From NCBI GenBank assembly GCA_002842755.1, contig PHDU01000033.1, positions 1 through 35,944 of the forward strand: DNA of 35,944 bases. Reading direction: 5' to 3'. A program made the position numbers and the translations under genes. The notes under the pieces are model-generated. The model ran no database searches, was not told the origin of the DNA, and worked only from the letters and a program-made list of their open reading frames with translations. Below, one piece after another: positions 24,141 through 32,258 of the stretch. The stretch's first letter is position 1, and every line of letters starts with the position of its first letter. The DNA is from Bacteroidetes bacterium HGW-Bacteroidetes-1. GTDB taxonomy: Bacteria; Bacteroidota; Bacteroidia; Bacteroidales; F082.

Positions 24141-25067
24141 TTAGGCGTTATTTTCCATTTTCATCAGCAGAATAAAACAATCTTCAATAGTCGGTAATAC
24201 TGGTTCAACAACAACATTATGATGGCCCTGCGCTATAAGATTGTTTGCGATGCTTTGACTGGTTTCCTCTTTATTGTGGCTTGTGAAATGAATGGTATCA
24301 CCAAAACGAAACGCTGCATGGGTGTTTTCCAGCTGAAGCAAATCACCAAGAAGTTTAAACATAGTATCAGACCGAATGGAAAAAAGGGCATGGCCAAATT
24401 CAGCAGTAATTTGTTGAGGAGTATTAATTTTTAATACACTTCCTTTTTGCATCAAAGCTACCCTATCGCACAATGCAGCTTCATCCATATAGGGTGTTGA
24501 AACGACCACAGTAATTCCCTTTTCCTTTAGGTTCTTAAGCATTTCCCAAAATTCCTGCCTTGAGACGGCATCTACGCCTGTTGTAGGCTCGTCTAACAAA
24601 AGAACTTTTGGTTGATGTATCAAAGCACATGAAAGGGCCAGTTTCTGTTTCATGCCTCCCGACAATTTTCCAGCACGGCGATTTTTGAAGGGCTCAATAT
24701 GTTGATAAATATCTTGTACAAGATGATAGTTCTCCTGTAATGTTGTACCATGGATACCCGCAAAAAAATTTAAATTCTCTTCAACTGAGAGGTCTTGGTA
24801 CAAAGAAAACTTTCCAGGCATATAACCGATCTGTTTTCTAATTTCCTTGTAACCTGAGACGGTATCATAACCCAGTACTTCTGCACTACCACTATCGGGT
24901 AGCAGTAAAGTAGCCAGTAGACGAAAAAGTGTGGTTTTACCGGCTCCATCGGGGCCAATAAAACCAAACAATTCACCTTTAGCAATGTCAACACTTAATG
25001 CTTTAAGTGCTTTTTCGTTGCCATAAGATTTTGTCAGACCCTCAATATGGATGTGAGGATTGATCAA
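24141..25067 (-). CDS. ABC transporter ATPase, first (N-terminal half of YbhF)
   Basis: A 308-residue ATPase with Walker A GPDGAGKTT (38-46), Q-loop region YMPGKFSLYQDLSVEEN, canonical signature LSGGM (136-140) and Walker B LLLDEP (157-162). Where the switch histidine is expected it reads STPYMDEA; the second ATPase has TTHYMDEA, so the two sites are not equal, as in many heterodimeric ABC exporters. The C-terminal extra domain (about 225-308) is like the DUF4162 tail of drug-export ATPases. It starts 6 bases after the DUF2147 gene. Confidence 0.93.
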   Translation of the reverse strand: MINPHIHIEGLTKSYGNEKALKALSVDIAKGELFGFIGPDGAGKTTLFRLLATLLLPDSGSAEVLGYDTVSGYKEIRKQIGYMPGKFSLYQDLSVEENLNFFAGIHGTTLQENYHLVQDIYQHIEPFKNRRAGKLSGGMKQKLALSCALIHQPKVLLLDEPTTGVDAVSRQEFWEMLKNLKEKGITVVVSTPYMDEAALCDRVALMQKGSVLKINTPQQITAEFGHALFSIRSDTMFKLLGDLLQLENTHAAFRFGDTIHFTSHNKEETSQSIANNLIAQGHHNVVVEPVLPTIEDCFILLMKMENNA

Positions 25068-25073
25068 AATATC

Positions 25074-25526
25074 TTACTTTACTCTTGTCCAGTAAGTAGT
25101 TCTTCCAAGAAGAGAAATACCGATATAGCCTCTGATCTTTAGCTTGTCTTTACTATCAAAAGCCATATAACTGCTGTAGGTTTTTCCGCTTTTAGGGTCA
25201 TAAATCTCACCACCTGTCCATTCGCTTTTTCCATCAAAAGTAAATCCTGAAAGTATTTCCAGTCCAAGTGTGGGTCTTGATTTTAAAGAAGCATCAGGAT
25301 TGTGTTTGTCGGTTTTAGCCTTACCCGTATCCGGATCAATTGGTTCTTTGATCCATACAATTTTACCATAGACTTTTCCATTGCGTTTAAACATCTCCAC
25401 ATGAGCATCCTCATCCTGATTAAGCCACACGCCTATGACGTCATCTGCTTTCTGTTGGGAAAAAACTTCCATTGAGGGCATTACAAAAAATAAGCCTAGC
25501 AAAAAAACAATTGTTTTCATTTTCAT
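25074..25526 (-). CDS. DUF2147 exported protein inside the efflux operon
   Basis: A 150-residue protein from ATG 25526 (or the second ATG, 25520). The frame extends to 25598, but that part lies within the HlyD-like gene and lacks a signal peptide. A signal peptide (MKMKTIVFLLGLFFVMPSMEVFS, cut after about SQ) precedes a DUF2147 domain: VIGVWLNQDEDAHVEMFKRNGKVYGKIVW, GLEILSGFTFDG, WTGGEIYDPKSGKTYSSYM, LKIRGYIGISLLGRTTYWTRV. DUF2147 is a small lipocalin-like periplasmic family of unknown function. The gene sits 4 bases after the HlyD gene and 6 before the ATPase, so it is co-made with the exporter. Confidence 0.9.
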   Translation of the reverse strand: MKMKTIVFLLGLFFVMPSMEVFSQQKADDVIGVWLNQDEDAHVEMFKRNGKVYGKIVWIKEPIDPDTGKAKTDKHNPDASLKSRPTLGLEILSGFTFDGKSEWTGGEIYDPKSGKTYSSYMAFDSKDKLKIRGYIGISLLGRTTYWTRVK

Positions 25527-25530
25527 TACA

Positions 25531-26445
25531 TTAATTTTTAAAGGGTTTATTGATAATTCTGATTTCTCCAGGCATTCCGATTTTAAGATTTCCATCATTT
25601 ACTACAGTGACTTTCATTGCATAAACTAAATCTACCCGCTCTTCTTTTGTTTGTATTGTTTTAGGTGTAAACTCAGCTGATGAAGAAATCCAACTGATAA
25701 TGCCTTTCAAAATTTTATTTTCAGTTTTTGTTTTATCTATTAATACATCAACTTCCTGCCCAACACTAAAATTTACAAGTTGCAATCCACTCACATATAC
25801 CTTTAGATCCAACTCACTTACATCAGCAATTTTATACAAGGACTTGCCAAATGTAACGACTTCTCCCGACATTGCAAATTTTGTCAGCACTATTCCCTCT
25901 ATAGGATTTATTATGAAACACTTGCGCAATTGTTCATTGAGTTGGTTTACTTGAGATAGTACAGCTTTAGCTTCTGCATGGATGCTTTCTGTTTGAGATC
26001 TTGTTGCTTCAATCTGTTTTTTAGCAAGTGAAAAGGCCCCATTTATGTCGTCCATTTGTTTTAATGTAGCGGCTCCGTCCTTAAAAAGCATTTCAATGCG
26101 GTTTTTATCGATCAAAATATTATCAAGCTGTTGCTGATGTACCCTTAATTGAGCATTAATACTATTGAGCTTTGTAAGTACAGCCTCATGCTGACTTAGA
26201 ACCTGTAGTTTTTTAAGGTAAAGCTCTGTTGAGTCAACCAATCCAACTACTTCATTCAGTTTAAGCTGATCTCCCTCGTTCATATTTAAATATAAAAGTT
26301 GTCCGTTTGACATGGATGAAACTGATACTTCCTTTGCCTCAAAATTTCCATAAGCATCAGATTGTTCATTATTTTTACTGCACGAAGCAGAAAGAAACAG
26401 CATGAATAATCCAAAGAAACTGATTTGAAATATTTTCTTATTCAT
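25531..26445 (-). CDS. HlyD-family periplasmic adaptor lipoprotein (YbhG-like)
   Basis: A 304-residue adaptor joining inner-membrane permease to outer-membrane channel. Here it is a lipoprotein (lipobox LSASC, C22) rather than having a membrane segment. The order is the biotin/lipoyl-like half motif (QLLYLNMNEGDQLKLNEVVGLVD), a long coiled-coil hairpin (about 75-165), the second half-motif (IEGIVLTKFAMSGEVVTFGKSLYKIAD) and a beta-barrel domain. The block EFTPKTIQTKEERVDLVYAMKV is typical of adaptors of YbhFSR-type exporters. Its first 8 bases overlap the end of the TolC gene. Confidence 0.93.
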   Translation of the reverse strand: MNKKIFQISFFGLFMLFLSASCSKNNEQSDAYGNFEAKEVSVSSMSNGQLLYLNMNEGDQLKLNEVVGLVDSTELYLKKLQVLSQHEAVLTKLNSINAQLRVHQQQLDNILIDKNRIEMLFKDGAATLKQMDDINGAFSLAKKQIEATRSQTESIHAEAKAVLSQVNQLNEQLRKCFIINPIEGIVLTKFAMSGEVVTFGKSLYKIADVSELDLKVYVSGLQLVNFSVGQEVDVLIDKTKTENKILKGIISWISSSAEFTPKTIQTKEERVDLVYAMKVTVVNDGNLKIGMPGEIRIINKPFKN

Positions 26446-27733
26446 AAAAAGATATTTTTCCGGTTATAAACATGAGTTCTGTTTTGGCGTTGATCAACTT
26501 AATGCGATTGGTTTCGAGCATCATATGTGCTCTTACAAGCTTCTCCATTTCCTGAAGATATGCTGCAGAAGTGAGAGAACCTGCCAAAAGGGCTGATTTT
26601 GAACTGGCCGTAACTTCTTGCTGTAAAGATACGATCTGATGATCATTTTCAAGCAACTGACTCATTTTCTGTATTTCAGAAAGCTGAGATTTATAGGCAG
26701 CACGTATTTTTGTATCAAAATACTCCTTATTGGTTCCTACAATTTCCGATTGAAGATCCAGTTGCTGTTTCTCTCGTGAAGCAGTATTCCAGTCCCATAT
26801 TTTATAATTGAAGCGTAAACCTACCATATAATAATCATCGAAAGTATCATCAAGCATATTGTAGCCGGGTCGGCCATATCCTGCCTGAGCAAATGCCAGA
26901 ATAACAGGTTTTCGTTTCGCATGAATCAATTGCTTTTGTATGCTTACTTTTTCCTGTTGTTTAGTCATAGATAACCACTCAGGTCGTTCATTAACAAAGT
27001 CAGTCGGAAAATAATCAATTAAAGGAATAGCCAGACTATCAGCCAAAGATATATCCATTTTAGTATATTCAGAAAGCATAATCAGAGTGGATTGGATACC
27101 AGCAATGATTTCAATTTTTTGTTGTTTGAGCTGAAGTTGTTCAGCCTGCAAACTTTTCAACTCTGAGGGCAGTATGCTGCCATGTTCGACAGCTGATCTC
27201 AAATCAAAAATAATTGCATCCAGACCACGAATCATAGAGTTCAAAACATTCTCCTGCTGACGAAGTAATAATGTCCTGAAATATAATTTTGAAATCATTT
27301 CTAAATAGCTGTTTTCCTGTTCCTTAATGTTTGATTTCCGAATATCTAAATTATTAGCCTCCAATGCTTTCGCCTCACCTACAACACCGCCATCATAAAT
27401 CATCTGTGTTAAGTCAAGATTGAGTTTATACCAATCTTTTGAAAGTTCAGGAGTTGAAAATCCAGGTAAACTAATGCCCAACTGAGTTACATCAGATTGA
27501 TAGCTTACCTGACCATTTATCTGTAATATTGGCCAATAAGTTGCGCTAAGATTATCTATTGCCAATTCAGTACTGTTCGCAAGAAGTGCATGTTGCCTTG
27601 AAAGAGGATAATTGCTCATCGCACTATCTACTATCTGCGATAGAAAGAAAATTTTAGGCCTTGATGTTTGCGACTGAACTGCAACTGACAGCAATAGGAA
27701 GTAAGTCAATAAAAAAAACGGCCCCTTTTTCAT
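26438..27733 (-). CDS. TolC-family outer membrane channel
   Basis: A 431-residue protein with signal peptide (MKKGPFFLLTYFLLLSVAVQSQ) and two long alpha-helical hairpin repeats with beta strands between, as expected of outer membrane efflux proteins: YWPILQINGQVSYQ in the first repeat, RKPVILAFAQAGYGRPGYN and FDDYYMVGLRFNYKIWDW in the second. It forms the outer membrane exit of the exporter. Its start overlaps the TetR stop by 4 bases and its end overlaps the HlyD start by 8, so translation is coupled. Confidence 0.92.
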   Translation of the reverse strand: MKKGPFFLLTYFLLLSVAVQSQTSRPKIFFLSQIVDSAMSNYPLSRQHALLANSTELAIDNLSATYWPILQINGQVSYQSDVTQLGISLPGFSTPELSKDWYKLNLDLTQMIYDGGVVGEAKALEANNLDIRKSNIKEQENSYLEMISKLYFRTLLLRQQENVLNSMIRGLDAIIFDLRSAVEHGSILPSELKSLQAEQLQLKQQKIEIIAGIQSTLIMLSEYTKMDISLADSLAIPLIDYFPTDFVNERPEWLSMTKQQEKVSIQKQLIHAKRKPVILAFAQAGYGRPGYNMLDDTFDDYYMVGLRFNYKIWDWNTASREKQQLDLQSEIVGTNKEYFDTKIRAAYKSQLSEIQKMSQLLENDHQIVSLQQEVTASSKSALLAGSLTSAAYLQEMEKLVRAHMMLETNRIKLINAKTELMFITGKISFYE

Positions 27734-28338
27734 ATCATATTTTTTGGTATACGAATCGCTCGTAAAATGAATTGTACTATTTCTTCACCTCTGCCTTCAT
27801 TAAACCTTGAATAATCCTCAATGTTCTGATTAAAAATAAACGTTTTAATGATTGGTCTTGCAACAAAAGGAAAAACAATGAGTGAAATAATATTCACTAT
27901 TAGATGTTCGGGTTTGATGGCTATAATCTCACCATTCTCAACTTCAGTCGCAATCAGTTTTTTGATAGCACTCATCGGAACTTTCTGTTGTTCGAATAGC
28001 GTGATTATGCGTGAAGAATCACGGTTAAGCTCCTGCAATATAAATTGAGGGAGATAAGGCATCTGATCAAGAAGATGAAGATAAGCATGCACAAAAGCCC
28101 TTAAAAATTCGCTAAATGTCAGGCTATTTAAAAGTGAACCTGTAAAGCTTTGCTTGATAAGTTGAAAGGCATCTGAAAAAATTTGTTCAAACAGTTTTTC
28201 TTTGGTTCTGAAATAATAATGAAGCAAGGCTTTATTGATACCAGCTTCATCTGCAATTTCCTGCATGCGTGCACTCATAAAACCTTTTTGTAAAAAAACT
28301 TTCCTTGCTGCAAGTAAAATATTTTCTTCAGTACTCAT
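27730..28338 (-). CDS. TetR-family repressor of the efflux operon
   Basis: A 202-residue regulator. The N-terminal helix-turn-helix (about 5-50) is clear: ILLAARKVFLQKGF, then ARMQEIADEAGINKALLHYYFRTKEKLFEQIF. The C-terminal part is a ligand domain without visible signature. It is the first gene of the operon it most likely controls, like CecR (YbiH) in front of YbhGFSR in E. coli. A 28-bp palindrome lies 14 bases upstream of the start codon, over the predicted transcription start, which fits autorepression. The inducer is unknown. Confidence 0.93.
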   Translation of the reverse strand: MSTEENILLAARKVFLQKGFMSARMQEIADEAGINKALLHYYFRTKEKLFEQIFSDAFQLIKQSFTGSLLNSLTFSEFLRAFVHAYLHLLDQMPYLPQFILQELNRDSSRIITLFEQQKVPMSAIKKLIATEVENGEIIAIKPEHLIVNIISLIVFPFVARPIIKTFIFNQNIEDYSRFNEGRGEEIVQFILRAIRIPKNMI

Positions 28339-28351
28339 GTCAATTTTTCAA

Positions 28352-28379
28352 ATTGGTTTAACCAGTTGGTTAAACCAAT
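28352..28379. promoter_or_regulatory. TetR operator, 28-bp palindrome
   Basis: ATTGGTTTAACCA and TGGTTAAACCAAT are perfect 13-bp inverted arms around a 2-base centre. Each arm contains a smaller near-palindrome, GGTTTAACC or GGTTAAACC, so two repressor dimers may bind. It spans the predicted start (near 28377) of the operon transcript. Confidence 0.85.
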
Positions 28380-28383
28380 CGGA

Positions 28384-28413
28384 CAAAAATAAAACAATTC
28401 ACAATAATGTCAA
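28384..28413 (-). promoter_or_regulatory. promoter of the efflux operon, TTG-N19-TATTTTTG
   Basis: On the minus strand the -33 element TTGAC starts at 28413, and the -7 element TATTTTTG (28391-28384) follows TTG with 19 bases between. The predicted start, about 28377, falls in the operator. Confidence 0.75.
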
Positions 28414-28422
28414 CCATTTTTG

Positions 28423-28430
28423 TAATTTTG
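28423..28430 (+). promoter_or_regulatory. -7 box TAATTTTG for the small lipoprotein gene
   Basis: TAATTTTG fits TAnnTTTG; predicted start near 28437 leaves about 12 bases to ATG 28449. The promoter is back to back with that of the efflux operon, and no -33 TTG is seen at the right distance. Confidence 0.45.
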
Positions 28431-28448
28431 TCAAAAATAAATCCATCC

Positions 28449-28856
28449 ATGAAAAAATTGCATTTTACGTTTGCCATGTTTAGTGTTTTGATACTGGTTT
28501 TGCTTTTGAGTTGCAGCAGTAGCGGAAACAAAATGCTTGGTCTTTGGAAAGTGTCTGATGTTAAGACGCAATTCGATGAAACAAGAGTTAATCCACAGAC
28601 TCTGTTGCAAGTTGTTGAACTTGAAAAGCAGACCATGCTCAAGTTTGTTGACGACACAACACTGAACATTATTATGGGTGAAAAAACATTCAAGTCGTTT
28701 TGGAACCTAGATGAAACAAGCGGAAAACTGACCTACAGTTTTGAGGACTCCCCTTTAAGCACATATGATCTGGGTGTTTATAAAGACGGCTCAATTGTAG
28801 CAGAATCAACGACAGCTGTTGGAACAATTGTCGTAACCTATCAAAAAACGAAGTAG
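28449..28856 (+). CDS. small lipocalin-like lipoprotein
   Basis: A 135-residue lipoprotein from ATG 28449 (lipobox LLLSC, C22). The open frame begins at ATG 28407, upstream of the -7 box, so the second start is preferred. The mature protein has MLGLWKVSDVKTQFDE and later strands ending in TIVVTYQKTK, like the lipocalin-like domain found in many Bacteroidota lipoproteins (GxW-type start, then eight strands). The function is unknown. It is divergent from the efflux operon and shares its control region, so the TetR operator could also affect it, though the operator lies outside its promoter. A terminator for the opposing gene overlaps its stop codon. Confidence 0.8.
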   Translation: MKKLHFTFAMFSVLILVLLLSCSSSGNKMLGLWKVSDVKTQFDETRVNPQTLLQVVELEKQTMLKFVDDTTLNIIMGEKTFKSFWNLDETSGKLTYSFEDSPLSTYDLGVYKDGSIVAESTTAVGTIVVTYQKTK

Positions 28857-28869
28857 GTTTTCTACTTCG
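28843..28869 (-). terminator. terminator of the DUF4837 gene, overlapping the opposite stop codon
   Basis: CGAAGTAG (28849-28856) and CTACTTCG (28862-28869) form an 8-bp stem with a 5-base loop. On the minus strand the stem is followed by TTTTTT (28848-28843). It lies about 40 bases beyond the stop of the minus-strand gene at 28907. On the plus strand there is no T-tract. The left arm contains the last codons and stop (TAG 28854-28856) of the plus-strand lipoprotein. Confidence 0.75.
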
Positions 28870-28906
28870 ATAGAGAATTAAAATGAATTATATTTTACTA
28901 TTTGTA

Positions 28907-29899
28907 TTATTCTTCAATTTCCAGACTATAAAGAATTGCTTCTAATTGCCTCAGATGATCTCGTTTAGGTTTATTGGGGGCATACACATAGCCTTCAAGT
29001 GTTAAAAGTCTGCTGTTTCGCTGATCTATAATTGTATAGGACACAAACGGTCCAGCCATAAAATCGCCTTCAACATTCCAAACCCCTCTTGTTTCAACAG
29101 CAAAATCCGTTATGAAATGTATTGTGTTTTTAACTTGTGGTAGAATAAATTCTTTGTCTGTTGACATAAATGATCCCGCACTCGGACCAGGAATATGCTG
29201 CTTAACAACAGAATCGCGAACACGAATTACTTGTTGTGGGGTAAGCGCAAGAGTGTCACGATAAGGTATGCTATAAAAAATCAGTGCCTGACTGAAATCA
29301 TTGGTTTCCTTTCTGACCCACAAAAAATTTGTCTCGTCTTTAGCAACATAAAAACCTTCAGGGACGATTAACTTCACGCCAAATTTTTTCTGAATAGGTT
29401 CCATCACTTTCAATTTAGCTGTTGGCTTGAAAATATTCATCAGCCGTTCGCGCTCCGAACGATCGAAAAGTATTTTAAAACCTTCCTTATTTGCATCAAA
29501 AGCTTCCATCCAGGAGATGGTATCAGGAGCGGTTATTTTTATCACACGCTGCGGTTTAGACCAAAGATCACTGCGTGTTTCTACAACAGCTTTGTCAAGT
29601 TTAGGATCGATTTCAACAACAATCAGATTACGGTGCTTTTTGAACATTTCCGATAAATTAACAACATTGATATTTGTCAACTTAAATATTGGTTCACTTT
29701 GTGGCAACCCATATTGATCCTGTTCAAAATAGGCACGTAAGGCCTCCCCTTCACTTCCTTGCCATTGCTTTAGATTTTGAGTTACAACAAGAATTTCAGA
29801 AGTTGCTCCTACTGATCGAGCAATACGTTGCTGCGGCTCATTACAAGATAAAAGAAGGATACCCGAAAAAAATAAAAAATATAACCGGAGATTTTTCAT
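28907..29899 (-). CDS. DUF4837 family lipoprotein
   Basis: A 330-residue lipoprotein (lipobox LLLSC, C19) of a family seen mainly in Bacteroidota. The block RSVGATSEILVVTQNLKQWQGSEGEALRAYF at the start of the mature part and FKLTNINVVNLSEMFKKHRNLIVVEI after it fit DUF4837. The later part includes FLWVRKETNDFSQALIFYSIPY and TRGVWNVEGDFMAGPFVSY. The function is unknown. It has a full promoter and its own terminator, so it is a single-gene unit. Confidence 0.88.
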   Translation of the reverse strand: MKNLRLYFLFFSGILLLSCNEPQQRIARSVGATSEILVVTQNLKQWQGSEGEALRAYFEQDQYGLPQSEPIFKLTNINVVNLSEMFKKHRNLIVVEIDPKLDKAVVETRSDLWSKPQRVIKITAPDTISWMEAFDANKEGFKILFDRSERERLMNIFKPTAKLKVMEPIQKKFGVKLIVPEGFYVAKDETNFLWVRKETNDFSQALIFYSIPYRDTLALTPQQVIRVRDSVVKQHIPGPSAGSFMSTDKEFILPQVKNTIHFITDFAVETRGVWNVEGDFMAGPFVSYTIIDQRNSRLLTLEGYVYAPNKPKRDHLRQLEAILYSLEIEE

Positions 29900-29973
29900 G
29901 GATAAGTGATCGTTTAAAAGAACAAATATGAAGCATTAATGAATGTATTCTTAATCAATTGCAATGAAATGCA

Positions 29974-30004
29974 CAAAGATAAGGTGCTGTTTTAAAGAAT
30001 CAAA
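29974..30004 (-). promoter_or_regulatory. full promoter TTTG-N19-TATCTTTG for the DUF4837 gene
   Basis: On the minus strand the -33 TTTG (30004-30001) and -7 TATCTTTG (29981-29974) are 19 bases apart. Predicted start near 29967 gives a leader of about 68 bases to ATG 29899. Confidence 0.75.
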
Positions 30005-30052
30005 GATCAATCTAATCTATCCTCTATTAAATTTGCAATCTTGTAATAGGGT

Positions 30053-31777
30053 TTAGGTCACAGATGCAATACGCAATTTTTGACCTGGTTTAATTTGAGA
30101 TTTACTATTTAAATTGTTCATTTTCTTGATCTGCTCAACAGTTACACCATCGTATTTTCTGGCAATATCCCAAAGTGTATCACCTGATTTCACAGTATAA
30201 GTAATGTATTTACCATTTGAACTTGCTTGACTCGAAGCCTGTTGTTCAGGAGGATAAACCCTGAGCTTCTGTCCAATATTGATTGTCGAGCCTTTGATAT
30301 TATTCCACTCTCGTAGGTCCGTCACACTACATTTGTATTTTGAAGCTATTAATCCTAAAGTTTCACCTCCCTTAACTGAATGAAAGACGGACTGGGTTGA
30401 CCTTGCTACCGGAGTTTCTCCCGGCTGATTGACAGGTGTTCCAGAGCTAAACACCACAAGCTTTTGACCGACCTGCAGCTTGGTTGACCGCATATTATTC
30501 CAGCTCTGCAATTGTTTTACCGAAACCCTGTATTTATTTGCTATCAATCCAAGATTCTCACCTCTTCTTACTGTATGAACGGTCCGGTCACTAACCTTCT
30601 TTACCTCTGCAAGAATGGTTTCTTTTTCGATGCCTTTTTTAGTTTTATAGGCATATAATTCTTGTTCGTTATTTAAGTAAGAACCAATAAATCCGTTTGG
30701 AATACGCAAAATGTAAGGATTTTCCTTTGATGCTGGAATAATATCTCCTTTGAATTGAGGATTGAAAAAACGCAGGTCTGCCATTGGTATTCCAAGCATT
30801 TCATTCAGTTGATAAAAAGATAAAGGCTCACTTACAGTAACAGTATCAGTCCCAACCATAATCATACCTGGATGCACCGGGTAAAGATTGTGCTCAGCTG
30901 AGTAATTCATAACATAATTGACTGCAATGAAAGCCGGAACATAACCCCTTGTTTCACGGGGTAAATATTGCCAAATGGCCCAATAATCTTTTACTCCTCC
31001 AGCTCTTCTGATTGCGCGGTTAACATTGCCTGCACCAGCGTTGTAGGCAGCAAGTACCAAAAACCAGTCTTCGTAAATATTGTACAAGTCGAGCATGTGC
31101 TGACAAGCGGCTTCAGTAGATTTATAGGGATCAAAACGATCATCAACAAGTGATGTAACTTTCAGATTATATACTTTTCCTGTTCCATACATAAACTGCC
31201 ATAAGCCTTTTGCTCCCATATGTGATCCTGCTGTTGGGTTAAGTGCCGATTCAACCATGGCAAGATATTTCATTTCCAATGGAATATTGTAGCGATCAAG
31301 CAGTTCTTCAAACATGGGAAAATAAACATAAGAAAGGCCAAGCATTCTGCTGGTCAGACCTCTTTTTCGAATCGAATAGAGATTGATAAAATCTTTTACA
31401 TGGTTGTTAAATACCAAGGGAATAGGAGTTTCTCTATCCAGATTTTGGATTCGCACGCGGTAGATGCTATCCGAAAAATTAGGAATTTCTAAAGCATCGT
31501 AACCATACCGGTTTAAAACTGTTGTATCAAACACCCTTAAACTATCATTGAAATAGGTAATTTGAAATAAGCTGTCAAGCATTTTCACAATTGGCGAGTC
31601 ATCAGCAAAGGCCTGCTTACTTTGCTCATCAAGAAATTCGGTTGAGATGGGAAGATTCGTATCAGCGGTAACAATAATCGTTGTATCTCCAAGTAATTCT
31701 TCTACCTCTGACTGCGATTTGACATTTCCAGCCAGGACAATAAGAAAACAAAAAACAGCCAGTTTAAATTTGGTCAT
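30053..31777 (-). CDS. mltD: lytic transglycosylase D with three LysM domains
   Basis: Cleaves peptidoglycan glycan strands in the periplasm. The 574-residue protein has a signal peptide (about 1-21, cut near VKSQ), a linker, an SLT domain at about 155-290 with catalytic E176 in AMVESALNP, then GAKGLWQFM and AAYNAGAGNVNRAI, and three LysM peptidoglycan-binding domains at about 401-443, 466-508 and 526-570. E. coli MltD has two LysM domains, so this one has an additional copy. No lipobox is visible. The gene is downstream of tatA by 160 bases, with its own -7 box. Confidence 0.94.
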   Translation of the reverse strand: MTKFKLAVFCFLIVLAGNVKSQSEVEELLGDTTIIVTADTNLPISTEFLDEQSKQAFADDSPIVKMLDSLFQITYFNDSLRVFDTTVLNRYGYDALEIPNFSDSIYRVRIQNLDRETPIPLVFNNHVKDFINLYSIRKRGLTSRMLGLSYVYFPMFEELLDRYNIPLEMKYLAMVESALNPTAGSHMGAKGLWQFMYGTGKVYNLKVTSLVDDRFDPYKSTEAACQHMLDLYNIYEDWFLVLAAYNAGAGNVNRAIRRAGGVKDYWAIWQYLPRETRGYVPAFIAVNYVMNYSAEHNLYPVHPGMIMVGTDTVTVSEPLSFYQLNEMLGIPMADLRFFNPQFKGDIIPASKENPYILRIPNGFIGSYLNNEQELYAYKTKKGIEKETILAEVKKVSDRTVHTVRRGENLGLIANKYRVSVKQLQSWNNMRSTKLQVGQKLVVFSSGTPVNQPGETPVARSTQSVFHSVKGGETLGLIASKYKCSVTDLREWNNIKGSTINIGQKLRVYPPEQQASSQASSNGKYITYTVKSGDTLWDIARKYDGVTVEQIKKMNNLNSKSQIKPGQKLRIASVT

Positions 31778-31830
31778 TCAATAATAAAACTTATAAAAAA
31801 ATTAATACCAATGTGAAAGTAGCTTACCTA

Positions 31831-31838
31831 CAAAAGTA
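31831..31838 (-). promoter_or_regulatory. -7 box TACTTTTG for mltD
   Basis: On the minus strand TACTTTTG reads 31838 to 31831, with predicted start near 31824 and a leader of about 47 bases to ATG 31777. No -33 TTG is seen. Confidence 0.45.
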
Positions 31839-31937
31839 ATCATACATAAAAAAAAGCATAACGTAAAATAATGCCTACTTGTTGTTAAAACACATATCAG
31901 AAATATAAAAAATGATTCATGGCAAGGCAACAAAACT

Positions 31938-32132
31938 TCAGTCTTTCTTCTCCTGATTTTCCGTTCCTTTTTGATCCTCACCACTAATACCATCTTTAAA
32001 TTCTTTAACACCACGGCCAATACCGCGCATCAATTCAGGTATTTTTTTTCCACCAAATAAAAGTACAATGACTAATATAATGATAAGCACCTGCGGTGCT
32101 CCAATCATTCCTAAGATAATTAAGGATAGCAT
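31938..32132 (-). CDS. tatA: Sec-independent translocase subunit TatA/E
   Basis: A 64-residue protein of the twin-arginine translocase, which moves folded proteins across the inner membrane. It has an N-terminal membrane segment (about 4-26, IGAPQVLIIILVIVLLFGG), then the conserved amphipathic helix FGGKKIPELMRGIGRGVKEFKDG and a charged tail (EDQKGTENQEKKD). The FGGKKIPE-x-x-RGIG-x-G pattern is typical of TatA. tatC is not in this window. Confidence 0.95.
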   Translation of the reverse strand: MLSLIILGMIGAPQVLIIILVIVLLFGGKKIPELMRGIGRGVKEFKDGISGEDQKGTENQEKKD

Positions 32133-32158
32133 AGTTCAATTTTTTTTTAAATACACGG

Positions 32159-32166
32159 CAAATATA
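32159..32166 (-). promoter_or_regulatory. -7 box TATATTTG for tatA
   Basis: On the minus strand TATATTTG reads 32166 to 32159; predicted start near 32152 gives about 20 bases to ATG 32132. It is divergent from the promoter of the deiminase gene. Confidence 0.5.
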
Positions 32167-32201
32167 CAACAAAAAATAGGTCTCAGATAAATGGTCTTTC
32201 A

Positions 32202-32209
32202 TACCTTTG
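32202..32209 (+). promoter_or_regulatory. -7 box TACCTTTG for the deiminase gene
   Basis: TACCTTTG fits TAnnTTTG; predicted start near 32216 leaves a leader of about 43 bases to ATG 32259. Confidence 0.45.
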
Positions 32210-32258
32210 AGCGCTTAAACAAATAATTGTCACTATTAATGGTAAGAAGACCTGTTCT

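Noticed and set aside
28370-28693. 107-codon minus-strand frame covering the efflux promoter region
   Set aside because: It runs antisense through the small lipoprotein gene and over the divergent promoters; no signal or domain.
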